Part shown: positions 26,419-34,434 of the stretch, piece after piece | Position numbering within the stretch: the stretch's first letter is position 1 | Layout of the letters: each line of letters starts with the position of its first letter | Assembly (NCBI GenBank): GCA_947629685.1 | Contig: CANREP010000003.1 | Coordinates: 1-64,000 of the forward strand | Source: an uncultured Phascolarctobacterium sp. | GTDB taxonomy: Bacteria; Bacillota; Negativicutes; Acidaminococcales; Acidaminococcaceae | Reading direction: 5' to 3' | Length of the DNA stretch: 64,000 nt | Position numbers and translations under genes: made by a program | The notes under the pieces: model-generated | The model's database searches: none | Told to the model about the DNA's origin: nothing | Seen by the model: the letters and a program-made list of their open reading frames with translations, nothing else

Positions 26419-27510
26419 GTGCGTTTACGATTATTAGACCGTTATGTACTGACGGAGCTTTTGTATCCGTTTATTTTTGGCATTGCCGCTTTCTCCAGTA
26501 TTTTTATTGCCAGTACCATGCTGTTTAAGATTACCCAGTATATCACTCAGTACGGCGCTTCGCTGGAAACTATTGCCAGACTGTTCTTATACAGCCTGCC
26601 GGAAGTTGTTAACTATACTTTTCCTATGTCCATGCTGCTGGCCGCGCTGATGGCTTTTGGTCGTCTTTCCGGCAGCAGTGAAATCGTGGCCATGAAGGCC
26701 GGCGGTATCAGCTATTACCGCATTGTTGCTCCTGTGCTGGTTGTCGGCTTTGTAGTAAGCATGTTTTCTGTTATCTGGGCGGAAAAGGTCGTGCCGGCAG
26801 CCAAAGTGCAGTACGGTTATATCCTGGACTATGAAATTAAACATAATACCAAGCCGACTACTCAGGAACATATCGTTATCAAAACTTTCAGCGGCGATAC
26901 GCAGCGTATTACTTATGCTAATAAATTTGATGAAAAAAAAGGCAAGATGAGCGGTATTACTATTGAAGAATTTCAGAAAGGCAGTATTGTCCGCATCCAG
27001 ACAGCCAAAGAAGGCTATTGGGAGCAAGGTACCTGGAGGATTATCAACGGTACAGTATTTTCTTTGAATGATGAGGAAGGCGTGCAGAGTTCTGTTCAGT
27101 TTAAAGAGCAGATCATTCCGTTAGATGTATCTCCCAAGCAGATTTCCTGGGAACAAAAAGACCCGGAGGAAATGACGATCAGAGAGCTGCGCGAGTATAT
27201 CAGCATCCTGGAAAAACAGCATCAGCCTACGGCAAGGCAGTGGTGTGAAATCTTTATGCGTATTTCCATACCGCTGGCAAGCTTTTTCTTTGCAATGATA
27301 GGCGCTGCATTAGGTACCCAGAAACAAAGGACAAGTTCTTCCATCGGCCTGGGAATCAGTATCATCGTTATCTTTATCTATTATGCGGTGATGACCTTCA
27401 CTACAGGTCTCGGCAAAGGCGGGGCAATGCCGCCGCTTTTGGCCTGCATGTTGCCTAATATTTTATGCCTGATAATTGGCATTTATCTGATGAAGAAGAA
27501 AAATGCCTGA
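26419..27510 (+). CDS. LptF/LptG family LPS export permease
   Basis: A 363-residue YjgP/YjgQ-type permease: three N-terminal spans (about residues 10-120), a periplasmic beta-jellyroll domain (about 130-265) and three C-terminal spans (about 280-360). The GTG start follows AGGAGGAAGG. Classical systems use a heterodimer of LptF and LptG, but only one such gene is present in this cluster, so either it forms a homodimer or the partner lies outside the window. I therefore give no F or G name. Confidence 0.93.
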   Translation: MRLRLLDRYVLTELLYPFIFGIAAFSSIFIASTMLFKITQYITQYGASLETIARLFLYSLPEVVNYTFPMSMLLAALMAFGRLSGSSEIVAMKAGGISYYRIVAPVLVVGFVVSMFSVIWAEKVVPAAKVQYGYILDYEIKHNTKPTTQEHIVIKTFSGDTQRITYANKFDEKKGKMSGITIEEFQKGSIVRIQTAKEGYWEQGTWRIINGTVFSLNDEEGVQSSVQFKEQIIPLDVSPKQISWEQKDPEEMTIRELREYISILEKQHQPTARQWCEIFMRISIPLASFFFAMIGAALGTQKQRTSSSIGLGISIIVIFIYYAVMTFTTGLGKGGAMPPLLACMLPNILCLIIGIYLMKKKNA

Positions 27511-27543
27511 TAAAAGGCTAAAAGTAAAAGGGGGTGCGAGTGC

Positions 27544-28698
27544 TTGGTCGGTATAAGGCTTATTGTCATTATGGCTATTGTCGGCGGTCTTATCGCTTAT
27601 ATTGCCGATAAGATGGGCAGTAAGATAGGCAAGAAAAAAATGTCGGTGTTTGGTCTTCGGCCCAAGCATACTTCCATCCTGCTGACTGTTTTCAGCGGTA
27701 TCATCATTTCTGTGGTAACCATCTGTGTAATGGCGGTAGCTTCTGAGAGCGCCAGGACAGCATTGTTCGGTATGGATAAGCTTCAGCGGGAATTGAAATC
27801 GCTGAATATGGAAAAAACTGTGGCGGCCGAGGCGCTGGCTAAGGCTGAAGCAGATGTGCAAGACAAGAATCTTACTATCAGCGAACTGGATGAAAAAATA
27901 CGGCAGAGTACAGAAGAAAACGATGCTATCGAAGCCAAGCTGGCGGATGTAAATGCTAAGTATGCGCTGGCTCAGGATGAAGTTGCTTCGCTTTCAGAAG
28001 CTAAAAAGCAGCTGAATGACGAAATCAACGAGCTGGAAAAGACTACGGAAGCCCTGCGGGAAGGTATCATCAATATCCGTGAGGGGCAGGTGTTCTACCG
28101 TGCCGGAGAAGTGGTTTATGCAGGTGTTATGCGCGGCGGTCTGAGCCATGAAGAGAATATGGCTCAGATTAACTGGCTTTTGCAGAATGCTAATGAAATG
28201 GCTTTGCAGCGCTTAGGAATTCAGAATGAAGATAAAAGTATCCAGGCTATCTGGATTTCCAAGAAAATCGTAGATAATGCTTTACAGGCCTTAGATAACA
28301 GCCGCGGCAATATGCTCTTCCGTATCCGTACTATAGCTAATATTATCGTAGGCGAGCTGGTAATCTGCGATATCGAAATGACGGAAAATCAGTTTATCTA
28401 CTCTGACGGGGCGCTTATTTATCAGGAGGGTGTGGATCTTGATGTTCCCGGCATCAATTACAACAATATTATCCTGAATTTCCTGAACAGGGTTAATCAT
28501 GCCGCAGTACAGGCAGGCGTCCTGCCTGATCCGCTGACCGGCAAGGTCGGTAATATGGATGCAGCCATGATTATTGAAGTAAACAACGAGATGCGCCGTC
28601 TGGGCGGCAAGGTAATGCTGCAGGCTTATGCTCGAGGCGATATTACGACGGCTGGGCCGGTGTTGGTAAGATTGGAAGTGCAGCCGGACAATGAGTGA
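27544..28698 (+). CDS. DUF3084 family membrane-anchored coiled-coil protein
   Basis: A 384-residue protein with two N-terminal spans (about residues 3-20 and 40-64) around a short basic loop with GRKKMSVFGLRP-like residues, then a coiled coil (about 78-175) and a C-terminal globular DUF3084 region (about 180-384). The TTG start follows GGGGTG. DUF3084 has no assigned function that I know. It overlaps the next gene by 8 bases and follows the Lpt permease, so an envelope role is likely but unproven. Confidence 0.8.
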   Translation: MVGIRLIVIMAIVGGLIAYIADKMGSKIGKKKMSVFGLRPKHTSILLTVFSGIIISVVTICVMAVASESARTALFGMDKLQRELKSLNMEKTVAAEALAKAEADVQDKNLTISELDEKIRQSTEENDAIEAKLADVNAKYALAQDEVASLSEAKKQLNDEINELEKTTEALREGIINIREGQVFYRAGEVVYAGVMRGGLSHEENMAQINWLLQNANEMALQRLGIQNEDKSIQAIWISKKIVDNALQALDNSRGNMLFRIRTIANIIVGELVICDIEMTENQFIYSDGALIYQEGVDLDVPGINYNNIILNFLNRVNHAAVQAGVLPDPLTGKVGNMDAAMIIEVNNEMRRLGGKVMLQAYARGDITTAGPVLVRLEVQPDNE

Positions 28699-29089
28699 AT
28701 ACTATCTGGGGATTGATCCGGGCAGCAGTAAGACAGGGCTGGCGGTTGCAGACGGCTCCGGCAGGATAGTTTTCTTGCAGGTAGTGCAGACTGCAGAACT
28801 GGCTACGGCTCTGGCTGCCTGCAGGCAGAGCTGGCAGCCGGCAGCTATTGTTATCGGCAACGGTACCAACAGCAGCCGGGTAGCAGAGGTGGTGCGGCGA
28901 GTGCTGCCGGATCTGCCGCTGCATGTGATTGAAGAAGCGCACAGTACGGAGGAAGCCAGACAGCTTTACTGGCAGGAAAATCCACCGCAGGGATGGCGTA
29001 AAATCGTACCGTTAGGCCTTTTGGTGCCGGTGGAGCCGCTTGATGCTTATGCGGCAGCAGTGCTGTTAAAAAGATTTTTAAACAGATAG
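28691..29089 (+). CDS. RuvC/YqgF-like RNase H-fold nuclease
   Basis: A 132-residue RNase H-fold protein. The first strand carries the metal Asp in YLGIDPGSSKTGLAV, a central acidic residue is in HVIEEAHSTEEAR (the pattern seen in YqgF/RuvX), and the last acidic residue is in VEPLDAYAAAV. It could be a Holliday-junction resolvase or a pre-16S rRNA nuclease relative. It overlaps the DUF3084 gene and ends the long envelope operon at a terminator, which is an odd place for a nucleic-acid enzyme. Confidence 0.75.
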   Translation: MSEYYLGIDPGSSKTGLAVADGSGRIVFLQVVQTAELATALAACRQSWQPAAIVIGNGTNSSRVAEVVRRVLPDLPLHVIEEAHSTEEARQLYWQENPPQGWRKIVPLGLLVPVEPLDAYAAAVLLKRFLNR

Positions 29090-29118
29090 AAAGGAAGCGG
29101 TGAGCCGCTTCCTTTTCT
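29090..29118 (+). terminator. intrinsic terminator closing the envelope operon
   Basis: 11-bp stem AAAGGAAGCGG / CCGCTTCCTTT (29090-29100 and 29105-29115), loop TGAG, T-rich tail. The stop codon of the nuclease gene lies within its first base. Confidence 0.9.
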
Positions 29119-29173
29119 TACTATTATTTTTACAGTTGCAGTAATTGTAAAAGTATGATTTCCCGGAGGTATA

Positions 29174-29818
29174 ATGACTAAATTAACAGATTTACATACT
29201 AAAGAATTTCTCACTTTACTGGCATCGGACGCGCCTGCGCCAGGAGGCGGCGGTGCGGCGGCGATAGCGGCGGCGATAGCGGCGGCGCTGACTTCCATGC
29301 TGGCTAACCTGACCATAGGTAAGAAAAAATTCATCGACCATGAAGAAGAGACGAAAGAGCTTTTGCAGCAGGCAGAAAACAGCAGAAGCAGGATGCTGGA
29401 GCTTGCTGAAGCGGATGCAGCAGTTTTTTCTGCTTTTATGAACTGTTACCGAATGCCTAAGGACAGTGAAGATGAGAAAGCTTTACGTGACGCCGCTATT
29501 TGCCAGGCGGCCAAGAAAGCGGCAGAGATACCTCTGGAGATTGCTGAAGAGAGCCTGCAGATTATGCGGATTACGGCACGGCTGGTTCAGATAGGTAACC
29601 CAAATGTTATTACTGACGGCGCTGTCGGTGCGTTGCTGGCACGAGCGGCTTTACGCGGCTCTGTTTATAATATACTGGTCAATCTTAAGCTGACCGGTGA
29701 CGCGGCGTATAATGATATGCTGACGCAGAAAGTTGCCTTACTGGAAGAGGAAGCGCTTCAGCTGGAACGTCAGACGCTGCTGTGGACAGACAGGGTTGTC
29801 GGTGTCTGCAATAAGTAA
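29174..29818 (+). CDS. fchA: cyclodeaminase/cyclohydrolase family protein (FTCD C-terminal type)
   Basis: A 214-residue all-helical protein of the formiminotransferase-cyclodeaminase C-terminal family; stand-alone members (FchA) are formimidoyl-THF cyclodeaminase or methenyl-THF cyclohydrolase. The family opening APAPGGGGAAA is at residues about 20-30 and NVITDGAVGALLARAA is near 150. An Ala-rich stretch is encoded by two 12-bp direct repeats (29263-29286). RBS CCGGAGG before the ATG. It stands alone between two terminators. Confidence 0.85.
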   Translation: MTKLTDLHTKEFLTLLASDAPAPGGGGAAAIAAAIAAALTSMLANLTIGKKKFIDHEEETKELLQQAENSRSRMLELAEADAAVFSAFMNCYRMPKDSEDEKALRDAAICQAAKKAAEIPLEIAEESLQIMRITARLVQIGNPNVITDGAVGALLARAALRGSVYNILVNLKLTGDAAYNDMLTQKVALLEEEALQLERQTLLWTDRVVGVCNK

Positions 29819-29820
29819 CA

Positions 29821-29851
29821 AAAGCCCCCGGACAAGATTCCGGGGGCTTTT
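29821..29851. terminator. bidirectional terminator between convergent genes
   Basis: 12-bp stem AAAGCCCCCGGA / TCCGGGGGCTTT (29821-29832 and 29839-29850), loop CAAGAT. A and T runs flank both sides, so it can serve fchA on the + strand and the BOF gene on the - strand. Confidence 0.92.
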
Positions 29852-29866
29852 ACTTTGCGCCGTTGC

Positions 29867-30559
29867 TCAGATAACCGGCTCAAAGAATTTAACGTCTATT
29901 TCCATACCGTCTTTTTTCAGATCAGTCTTGCCATAGATACGGAGCTGTTCGTTAAGCGGCAGGGGTCTGTCGTCATCGGCGTCGAGGATGATCTCGCTGC
30001 CCTGCGCGTCACGGAGCAGATAGTCTTCGTCGTTTAAACGGCTGACGATAGTGCCTTCCAGTACTACCCTGTAATCGTCTGCGGGGTTAGCAGTCAGAGA
30101 AGCGATATCGCTGGGAGTGTATCGTGCCAGCAGGTCAGGGCGATGGTGCGCTGCGGGAGCTGCTTTAGGCCCTGCGGGAGGTGCAGGCGGTGCTGCCATA
30201 TGCGGCGGCAAAGGTCTTTCTGCCCGCATCATGGGCGGCAATTTTGGCCCGCCTTCCGGCTTTACATTGATGACCATGCCTTGCAGATTTTTTTCTATGA
30301 CTACATGCTGGCCGGGCTGCAGGTTTTCGGCGGCGAAGGGAGAGCCGGTGAAATCAACGCTGCGGTTTAGCCAACGGGTACTTACGGTTACTTCCTGACC
30401 GTTGACGGAGGTAACGAGTCCGTGTACGTGGAAATAGTTGTGAGCTGCTTCTTCGGCGATTTCAGCTGCTCCGAAAAGGGCGATTACAGCGGCAGCGCCG
30501 ATGATTACTTTTTTATATTGTTTTACGTTCTCAAAGAATCTGTTGTTCATAGCATCCAT
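29867..30559 (-). CDS. BOF (bacterial OB-fold) domain membrane-anchored protein, YgiW/YdeI-like
   Basis: About 230 residues. One N-terminal span (VIIGAAAVIALFGAAEIAEEA), a first beta domain (VHGLVTSVNGQEVTVSTRW), a Pro/Ala-rich linker, and a C-terminal BOF domain of the YgiW/YdeI family (VVLEGTIVSRLNDEDYLLRD, EIILDADDDRPLPLNEQLRIYG). Such proteins are tied to envelope stress tolerance in Proteobacteria. The ATG at 30559 is chosen over the GTG at 30568 because AAAGGAG lies right between them. It diverges from the two-component genes and is probably their target. Confidence 0.8.
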   Translation of the reverse strand: MDAMNNRFFENVKQYKKVIIGAAAVIALFGAAEIAEEAAHNYFHVHGLVTSVNGQEVTVSTRWLNRSVDFTGSPFAAENLQPGQHVVIEKNLQGMVINVKPEGGPKLPPMMRAERPLPPHMAAPPAPPAGPKAAPAAHHRPDLLARYTPSDIASLTANPADDYRVVLEGTIVSRLNDEDYLLRDAQGSEIILDADDDRPLPLNEQLRIYGKTDLKKDGMEIDVKFFEPVI

Positions 30560-30616
30560 TTTAGTCACTCCTTTTTAAGATGTTCCTTATCTTTGCTTAC
30601 AGTATAGCAGGGGATT

Positions 30617-30655
30617 ATTAGACCGTAATTAGAGGAAGATTAGAATTTAATTAAA
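30617..30655. promoter_or_regulatory. four 11-bp-phased direct repeats, probable response-regulator site
   Basis: ATTAGA at 30617-30622, 30628-30633 and 30639-30644, then ATTAAA at 30650-30655, each exactly 11 bp after the last. Repeats on one helix face are how OmpR/PhoP-type dimers bind. The block lies in the divergent region, just upstream of a TATACT box on the - strand (30606-30601) and of the + strand promoter at 30671-30699. Confidence 0.65.
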
Positions 30656-30670
30656 AATAGGCCGCAGGTC

Positions 30671-30699
30671 TTTTCAGAAAACGTAAAGGCGTATATAGT
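30671..30699 (+). promoter_or_regulatory. predicted promoter of the two-component operon
   Basis: TTTTCA (30671-30676), 17-bp spacer, TATAGT (30694-30699). The poor -35 and the phased repeats just upstream fit an activated, self-regulated promoter. Confidence 0.45.
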
Positions 30700-30723
30700 A
30701 TAAACAGAGAGGAAGCGGAGAAT

Positions 30724-31413
30724 ATGGATAAAAGGATATTGATTGTAGAAGATGAACAGAAAATTGCCAGATTCCTGGAAATGGAGCTGCGCCATGAGGG
30801 TTTTGCTGCCGCTAAGGAAGAAAACGGACTGAAAGCACTGGACAGAATCGTACAGGAGGAATATGACCTGATACTTTTAGATATCATGCTGCCGGGTATG
30901 GACGGCATTACTATCTGCCGCAGAGTGCGTAAACTGGGTCTCAGCGTGCCTATCATCATGCTGACGGCCAAGGATTCCATAGAGGATAAAGTACAGGGAC
31001 TTGATATCGGGGCGGATGACTATGTGACCAAGCCATTTGCCATGCAGGAGCTTTTGGCGCGTATCCGGGTAGCTTTGCGCAAACGCCAGGCTGATACAGG
31101 CAAGACGCTGCGGCAGGAAATCGTATGCGGCGCTATCAGAATCTACCCGGAACTGTACCAGGTACAGGTGGACGGAACAAGTATCGAACTGACCCGTAAG
31201 GAATATGAGCTGCTGTTTTATCTGGTCAGCAACAGAAATCATGTTATGAGCAGGGAACAGATCCTGCAAAGCGTCTGGGGCTACGATTATCTGGGCGATA
31301 CCAATGTGGTAGACGTGTATATCAGATATCTGCGTACCAAGATAGATAATCCTTTCGGCTATAAGCATCTGCAAACCGTAAGGGGTGTTGGTTATGTTAT
31401 CAAAGATGAATAG
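30724..31413 (+). CDS. OmpR/PhoP family response regulator
   Basis: A 229-residue regulator: receiver domain with acidic pocket ED (residues 9-10), phospho-acceptor Asp53 (LILLDIMLPGMDG) and Lys103 (YVTKPF), then a winged-helix DNA-binding domain (about 130-228; VQVDGTSIELTRKEYELL, NVVDVYIRYLRTKID, VRGVGYVIK). RBS AGAGAGGAAG before the ATG. Overlaps the kinase gene. Likely binds the 11-bp-phased repeats in its own upstream region. Confidence 0.95.
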   Translation: MDKRILIVEDEQKIARFLEMELRHEGFAAAKEENGLKALDRIVQEEYDLILLDIMLPGMDGITICRRVRKLGLSVPIIMLTAKDSIEDKVQGLDIGADDYVTKPFAMQELLARIRVALRKRQADTGKTLRQEIVCGAIRIYPELYQVQVDGTSIELTRKEYELLFYLVSNRNHVMSREQILQSVWGYDYLGDTNVVDVYIRYLRTKIDNPFGYKHLQTVRGVGYVIKDE

Positions 31414-32881
31414 GTTTTTTGTACAGATGAATGTGCCTATCTCCATGCGCCTGTCGATAATTTACGGCTTACTGCTGCTTTTAATCATGCTGCTGGCCGG
31501 CATTGCCATGAGCTGCAGTTTATATTATCTGCTGTATCATGGCGCAGGCAGGGATGTGGTGACAAGTTCGGAAAGAGTGCTGCGCCATTGGCAGGAGTTT
31601 ACGCCAGCCACTCAGCGGGAATTTGTTTCTAAGCATCTGCAGCCGGGCGTCGTGCTCTGTATAACCGATGAGAAAAACAGGATATTATTTGAAAGCACTA
31701 CCAATCCGCTGATTCATGAAACAGGCCGCAAGGTCTTTAAGGAAATGGATGAAGAAGAGGAGAAATATTCCGAGGGCAGACAGGATTGGGAAGACGTAGC
31801 CGAACAGGCGGCGGACAATATTTTTCAGCGCCTGGGCCTGTGGGAGCAGGATCTGCATACTATAGATGTCAAAAATAGTACGGCTTATTATCTGCGCCGG
31901 GACGCCGTGGTAAATGGCAGGAACGTGAAACTGTACTTTTTCCGAACGATTACGGCAGAAAGAAATTTTCTGGAGGATTTCTGGGAAGTATTTTTATACG
32001 CTTGTCTGGGCGCAGTGCTGGCAGCAGCGGCAGCGGGCTTTTTTATGAGCCGCAGGATGCTGCAGCCTATCCGTAAGATTGTGGAAACAGCGCAGAAACT
32101 GGAGGTAAGCGATTTGAACAAGCGGATACCTGTGCCGGAAACAAGGGATGAACTGCAGACGCTGATTCTTACTTTTAATTCTATGCTCGCAAGGCTGCAG
32201 CAGGGCTTTGAAAAGCAGCGCCGCTTCGTTTCCGACGCTTCTCATGAGCTGCGCACGCCGGCAACGGTGATTTGCGGTTATTCGGATATGCTGGTGCGCT
32301 GGGGCAAGGATGACCCGGAAGTATTGGAAGAAAGTATCAATGCTATCCGCAGCGAAGCTGCAAGTATGCAGCAGCTGATTGAGAAACTGTTATTTCTGGC
32401 GCGCGCTGACCAAAACAGGCAAGTAGTGCATAAGGAAGTGCTGGAATTGGACGCTATCCTGGAGGAAACGGCCAAAGAAGCGGAAATGCTGGCTCCGCAG
32501 CTTACTGTCAGCATCAGCGAGTGCGAGCCGCTGAAGGTAAGCGCAGACCCGGTGCTGTTCCGGCAGCTGCTGCGCATCTTTATTGATAACAGCAGCAAGT
32601 ATACGCCGGATGGCGGCAGCATAACCTTGAGCTGCCGGGAGCAGGACGGTCAGGCTGTCATCTGTATTGCCGATACCGGCATCGGTATTGAAAAGGATAA
32701 ACTGCCGCGCATATTTGAGCGTTTTTACCGGGCGGACAGCGACCGCAGCCGCAGCAGGGGCGGTACGGGTCTGGGGCTTGCTATTGCCAAGTGGATTGCC
32801 GATGAGCATGAAATAAAATTACAGGTAGACAGCAAGATAGGCCAGGGAACTACGGTGACGCTGATTATGCGCTGCCTGTAA
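31394..32881 (+). CDS. sensor histidine kinase
   Basis: About 495 residues. Two membrane spans (about residues 20-45 and 190-213) enclose a periplasmic sensor domain of about 145 residues rich in Glu; then HAMP, HisKA with phospho-His in SDASHELRTPATV (about His284), and HATPase (N box FIDNSSKYTPDGG, G1 DTGIGI, G2 GGTGLGLAI). The ATG at 31394 has AGGGGTG just upstream; ATG 31406 is possible. Cognate partner of the overlapping regulator. The signal is unknown. Confidence 0.93.
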   Translation: MLSKMNRFFVQMNVPISMRLSIIYGLLLLLIMLLAGIAMSCSLYYLLYHGAGRDVVTSSERVLRHWQEFTPATQREFVSKHLQPGVVLCITDEKNRILFESTTNPLIHETGRKVFKEMDEEEEKYSEGRQDWEDVAEQAADNIFQRLGLWEQDLHTIDVKNSTAYYLRRDAVVNGRNVKLYFFRTITAERNFLEDFWEVFLYACLGAVLAAAAAGFFMSRRMLQPIRKIVETAQKLEVSDLNKRIPVPETRDELQTLILTFNSMLARLQQGFEKQRRFVSDASHELRTPATVICGYSDMLVRWGKDDPEVLEESINAIRSEAASMQQLIEKLLFLARADQNRQVVHKEVLELDAILEETAKEAEMLAPQLTVSISECEPLKVSADPVLFRQLLRIFIDNSSKYTPDGGSITLSCREQDGQAVICIADTGIGIEKDKLPRIFERFYRADSDRSRSRGGTGLGLAIAKWIADEHEIKLQVDSKIGQGTTVTLIMRCL

Positions 32882-32899
32882 CTGTATAAGGCTAAAAGA

Positions 32900-32929
32900 A
32901 AAACCTGCAGAAGCTTTCTGCAGGTTTTT
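32900..32929. terminator. bidirectional terminator
   Basis: 12-bp stem AAACCTGCAGAA / TTCTGCAGGTTT (32901-32912 and 32916-32927), loop GCT, T-run on the + side and A-run on the other. Serves the kinase gene and the convergent MFS gene. Confidence 0.9.
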
Positions 32930-32934
32930 GTGTA

Positions 32935-34134
32935 TCAGTTTGCTTTTTTAATCATCCTGTCGACCAGATTTAAGAGCAGCAGACAGATACATTCTGCTGC
33001 TGTCACCATGGCGACGACACCGTTCCAGCCATAATGCTCTAAAAAGAAGCCGCCCAGTGTTCCCAGGGCGCTGGCGCCGGTATAGTACAGGAACATATAC
33101 AGTGAGGAGGAAACAGCCTTATCCCCCTTATTAAGCTTGCCTACCCAGCCGCAGGCGCCTGTATGACAGCCAAAAAAACCGAAGGTGAAAATGACGAGGC
33201 CGAGAATCTTGCACAATAGCGGCATCAGGATAGTAATAATAATACCTATCAGCATTAAAAGCGCGCTGATACCGACGACACGTCCATTACCCCAGAGATA
33301 TGTTTTCTTGCCCATATAGGCGGAACTGAAAGAGCCGATAAGATAGGTGAAAAACAGACAGCCGATAAAAGTCTGACTGAGATTATAAGGAGCGTGCAGC
33401 AGGACGTAAGTAATAAAATTATATACCGAGACAAAGGAGCCCATGGCGCAGAAACCTATCATATAGATAAGTAGCAGTTTGGTATCGGAAAAAAGATTGG
33501 TAATAATCCTGCCGGGGCTGAAGCTGACAGTACCTGTATTTTTGTGATGCGATTCCGGCAGAAAGAAACCTACGGACAGCGCGATAGCCAGATAAAGCAG
33601 GCCAATCAGGATAAGCCCTGTGCGCCAGCTGAAAAAATCTGCAATGGAGCTGACAATCAGCCGTCCTGCCAGTCCGCCGATAGCATTGGCGCCAATATAG
33701 ATACCCAGGACGCTGCCGACGCTGGATACCTCAAACTCTTCGTTGATATAGGCAATCATCAGCGACGGGAAAGCAGCCAGGATAACGCCCTGCAGAAAGC
33801 GCAGCAGCAGGATGAGATAGAAGTTACTGCACAGGCCGATCACGATAGTGAAAACAGCAGCTGCCAATAATGAAACAGTAGTGATCTTTTTCCTGTCAAG
33901 CGCAGGTCCGATGACCGCGATAAAAAGCATGGATAACGCCATGCCGAAAAGGCCTGCCGATACTGCAAGGCTGGCGCTGGCCGGCGACAGGGAAAAATCT
34001 GCGGCAATAACAGGAATCAGAGGCTGCACGCAGTATTCGGCGCCGAAAGCGGCCATGCTGCCTAAAAAGATGACAAAGATCGTCCGCCAGTAAACGGCCG
34101 TATTGACCCGGATGCGGGGATATGTTTGTTCCAT
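32935..34134 (-). CDS. MFS family transporter
   Basis: A 399-residue, 12-span major facilitator. The loop 2-3 motif is visible as GPALDRKKI and the span-4 region has RFLQGVILAAFPSLMIAYI. It resembles the YnfM/arabinose-efflux-like group, exporters of unclear substrate. The ATG at 34134 is preferred to a GTG at 34146 for its spacing to a GGTG site. It has its own promoter and is bounded by terminators, so it stands alone. The substrate cannot be told. Confidence 0.85.
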   Translation of the reverse strand: MEQTYPRIRVNTAVYWRTIFVIFLGSMAAFGAEYCVQPLIPVIAADFSLSPASASLAVSAGLFGMALSMLFIAVIGPALDRKKITTVSLLAAAVFTIVIGLCSNFYLILLLRFLQGVILAAFPSLMIAYINEEFEVSSVGSVLGIYIGANAIGGLAGRLIVSSIADFFSWRTGLILIGLLYLAIALSVGFFLPESHHKNTGTVSFSPGRIITNLFSDTKLLLIYMIGFCAMGSFVSVYNFITYVLLHAPYNLSQTFIGCLFFTYLIGSFSSAYMGKKTYLWGNGRVVGISALLMLIGIIITILMPLLCKILGLVIFTFGFFGCHTGACGWVGKLNKGDKAVSSSLYMFLYYTGASALGTLGGFFLEHYGWNGVVAMVTAAECICLLLLNLVDRMIKKAN

Positions 34135-34178
34135 AAATAAAAACACCAGCTTTATCTGTAATAATTAACATACTGCCC

Positions 34179-34207
34179 ATTATATAACTGCGGCTGGATA
34201 AATGCAA
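34179..34207 (-). promoter_or_regulatory. predicted promoter of the MFS gene
   Basis: Reading the - strand: TTGCAT (34207-34202), 17-bp spacer, consensus TATAAT (34184-34179), about 45 bases before the ATG. The rest of the 300-base gap up to 34434 shows only the terminator at 34354-34387. Confidence 0.75.
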
Positions 34208-34353
34208 GCAGGCAGAATAATCATAAAGCGGTAAGATAGATTATAATTTTAAGCTTGGCATGGAAGGCTGTAAAGTAACGCAGAAACATATGAAAAAGTA
34301 ATTTTAAATAGTTGTCACGGTAGTATCCTACCGCTGGCAAAAGGCGCTGTAAT

Positions 34354-34387
34354 AAAATAAGGAGGGATGAAAATCCCTCCTTATTTT
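34354..34387 (-). terminator. terminator after the M20 peptidase gene
   Basis: 14-bp stem AAAATAAGGAGGGA / TCCCTCCTTATTTT (34354-34367 and 34374-34387), loop TGAAAA. It lies just downstream of the - strand peptidase gene; symmetry allows either direction. Confidence 0.85.
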
Positions 34388-34434
34388 ACTTTATAAAGTT
34401 TTGGCATACTGACTGCGTTATAGCAGCCAGTATT

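Noticed and set aside
29263..29286. Two 12-bp direct repeats in fchA
   Set aside because: They code for the Ala-rich helix normally present in this family at this place, so the repeat adds no unusual length.
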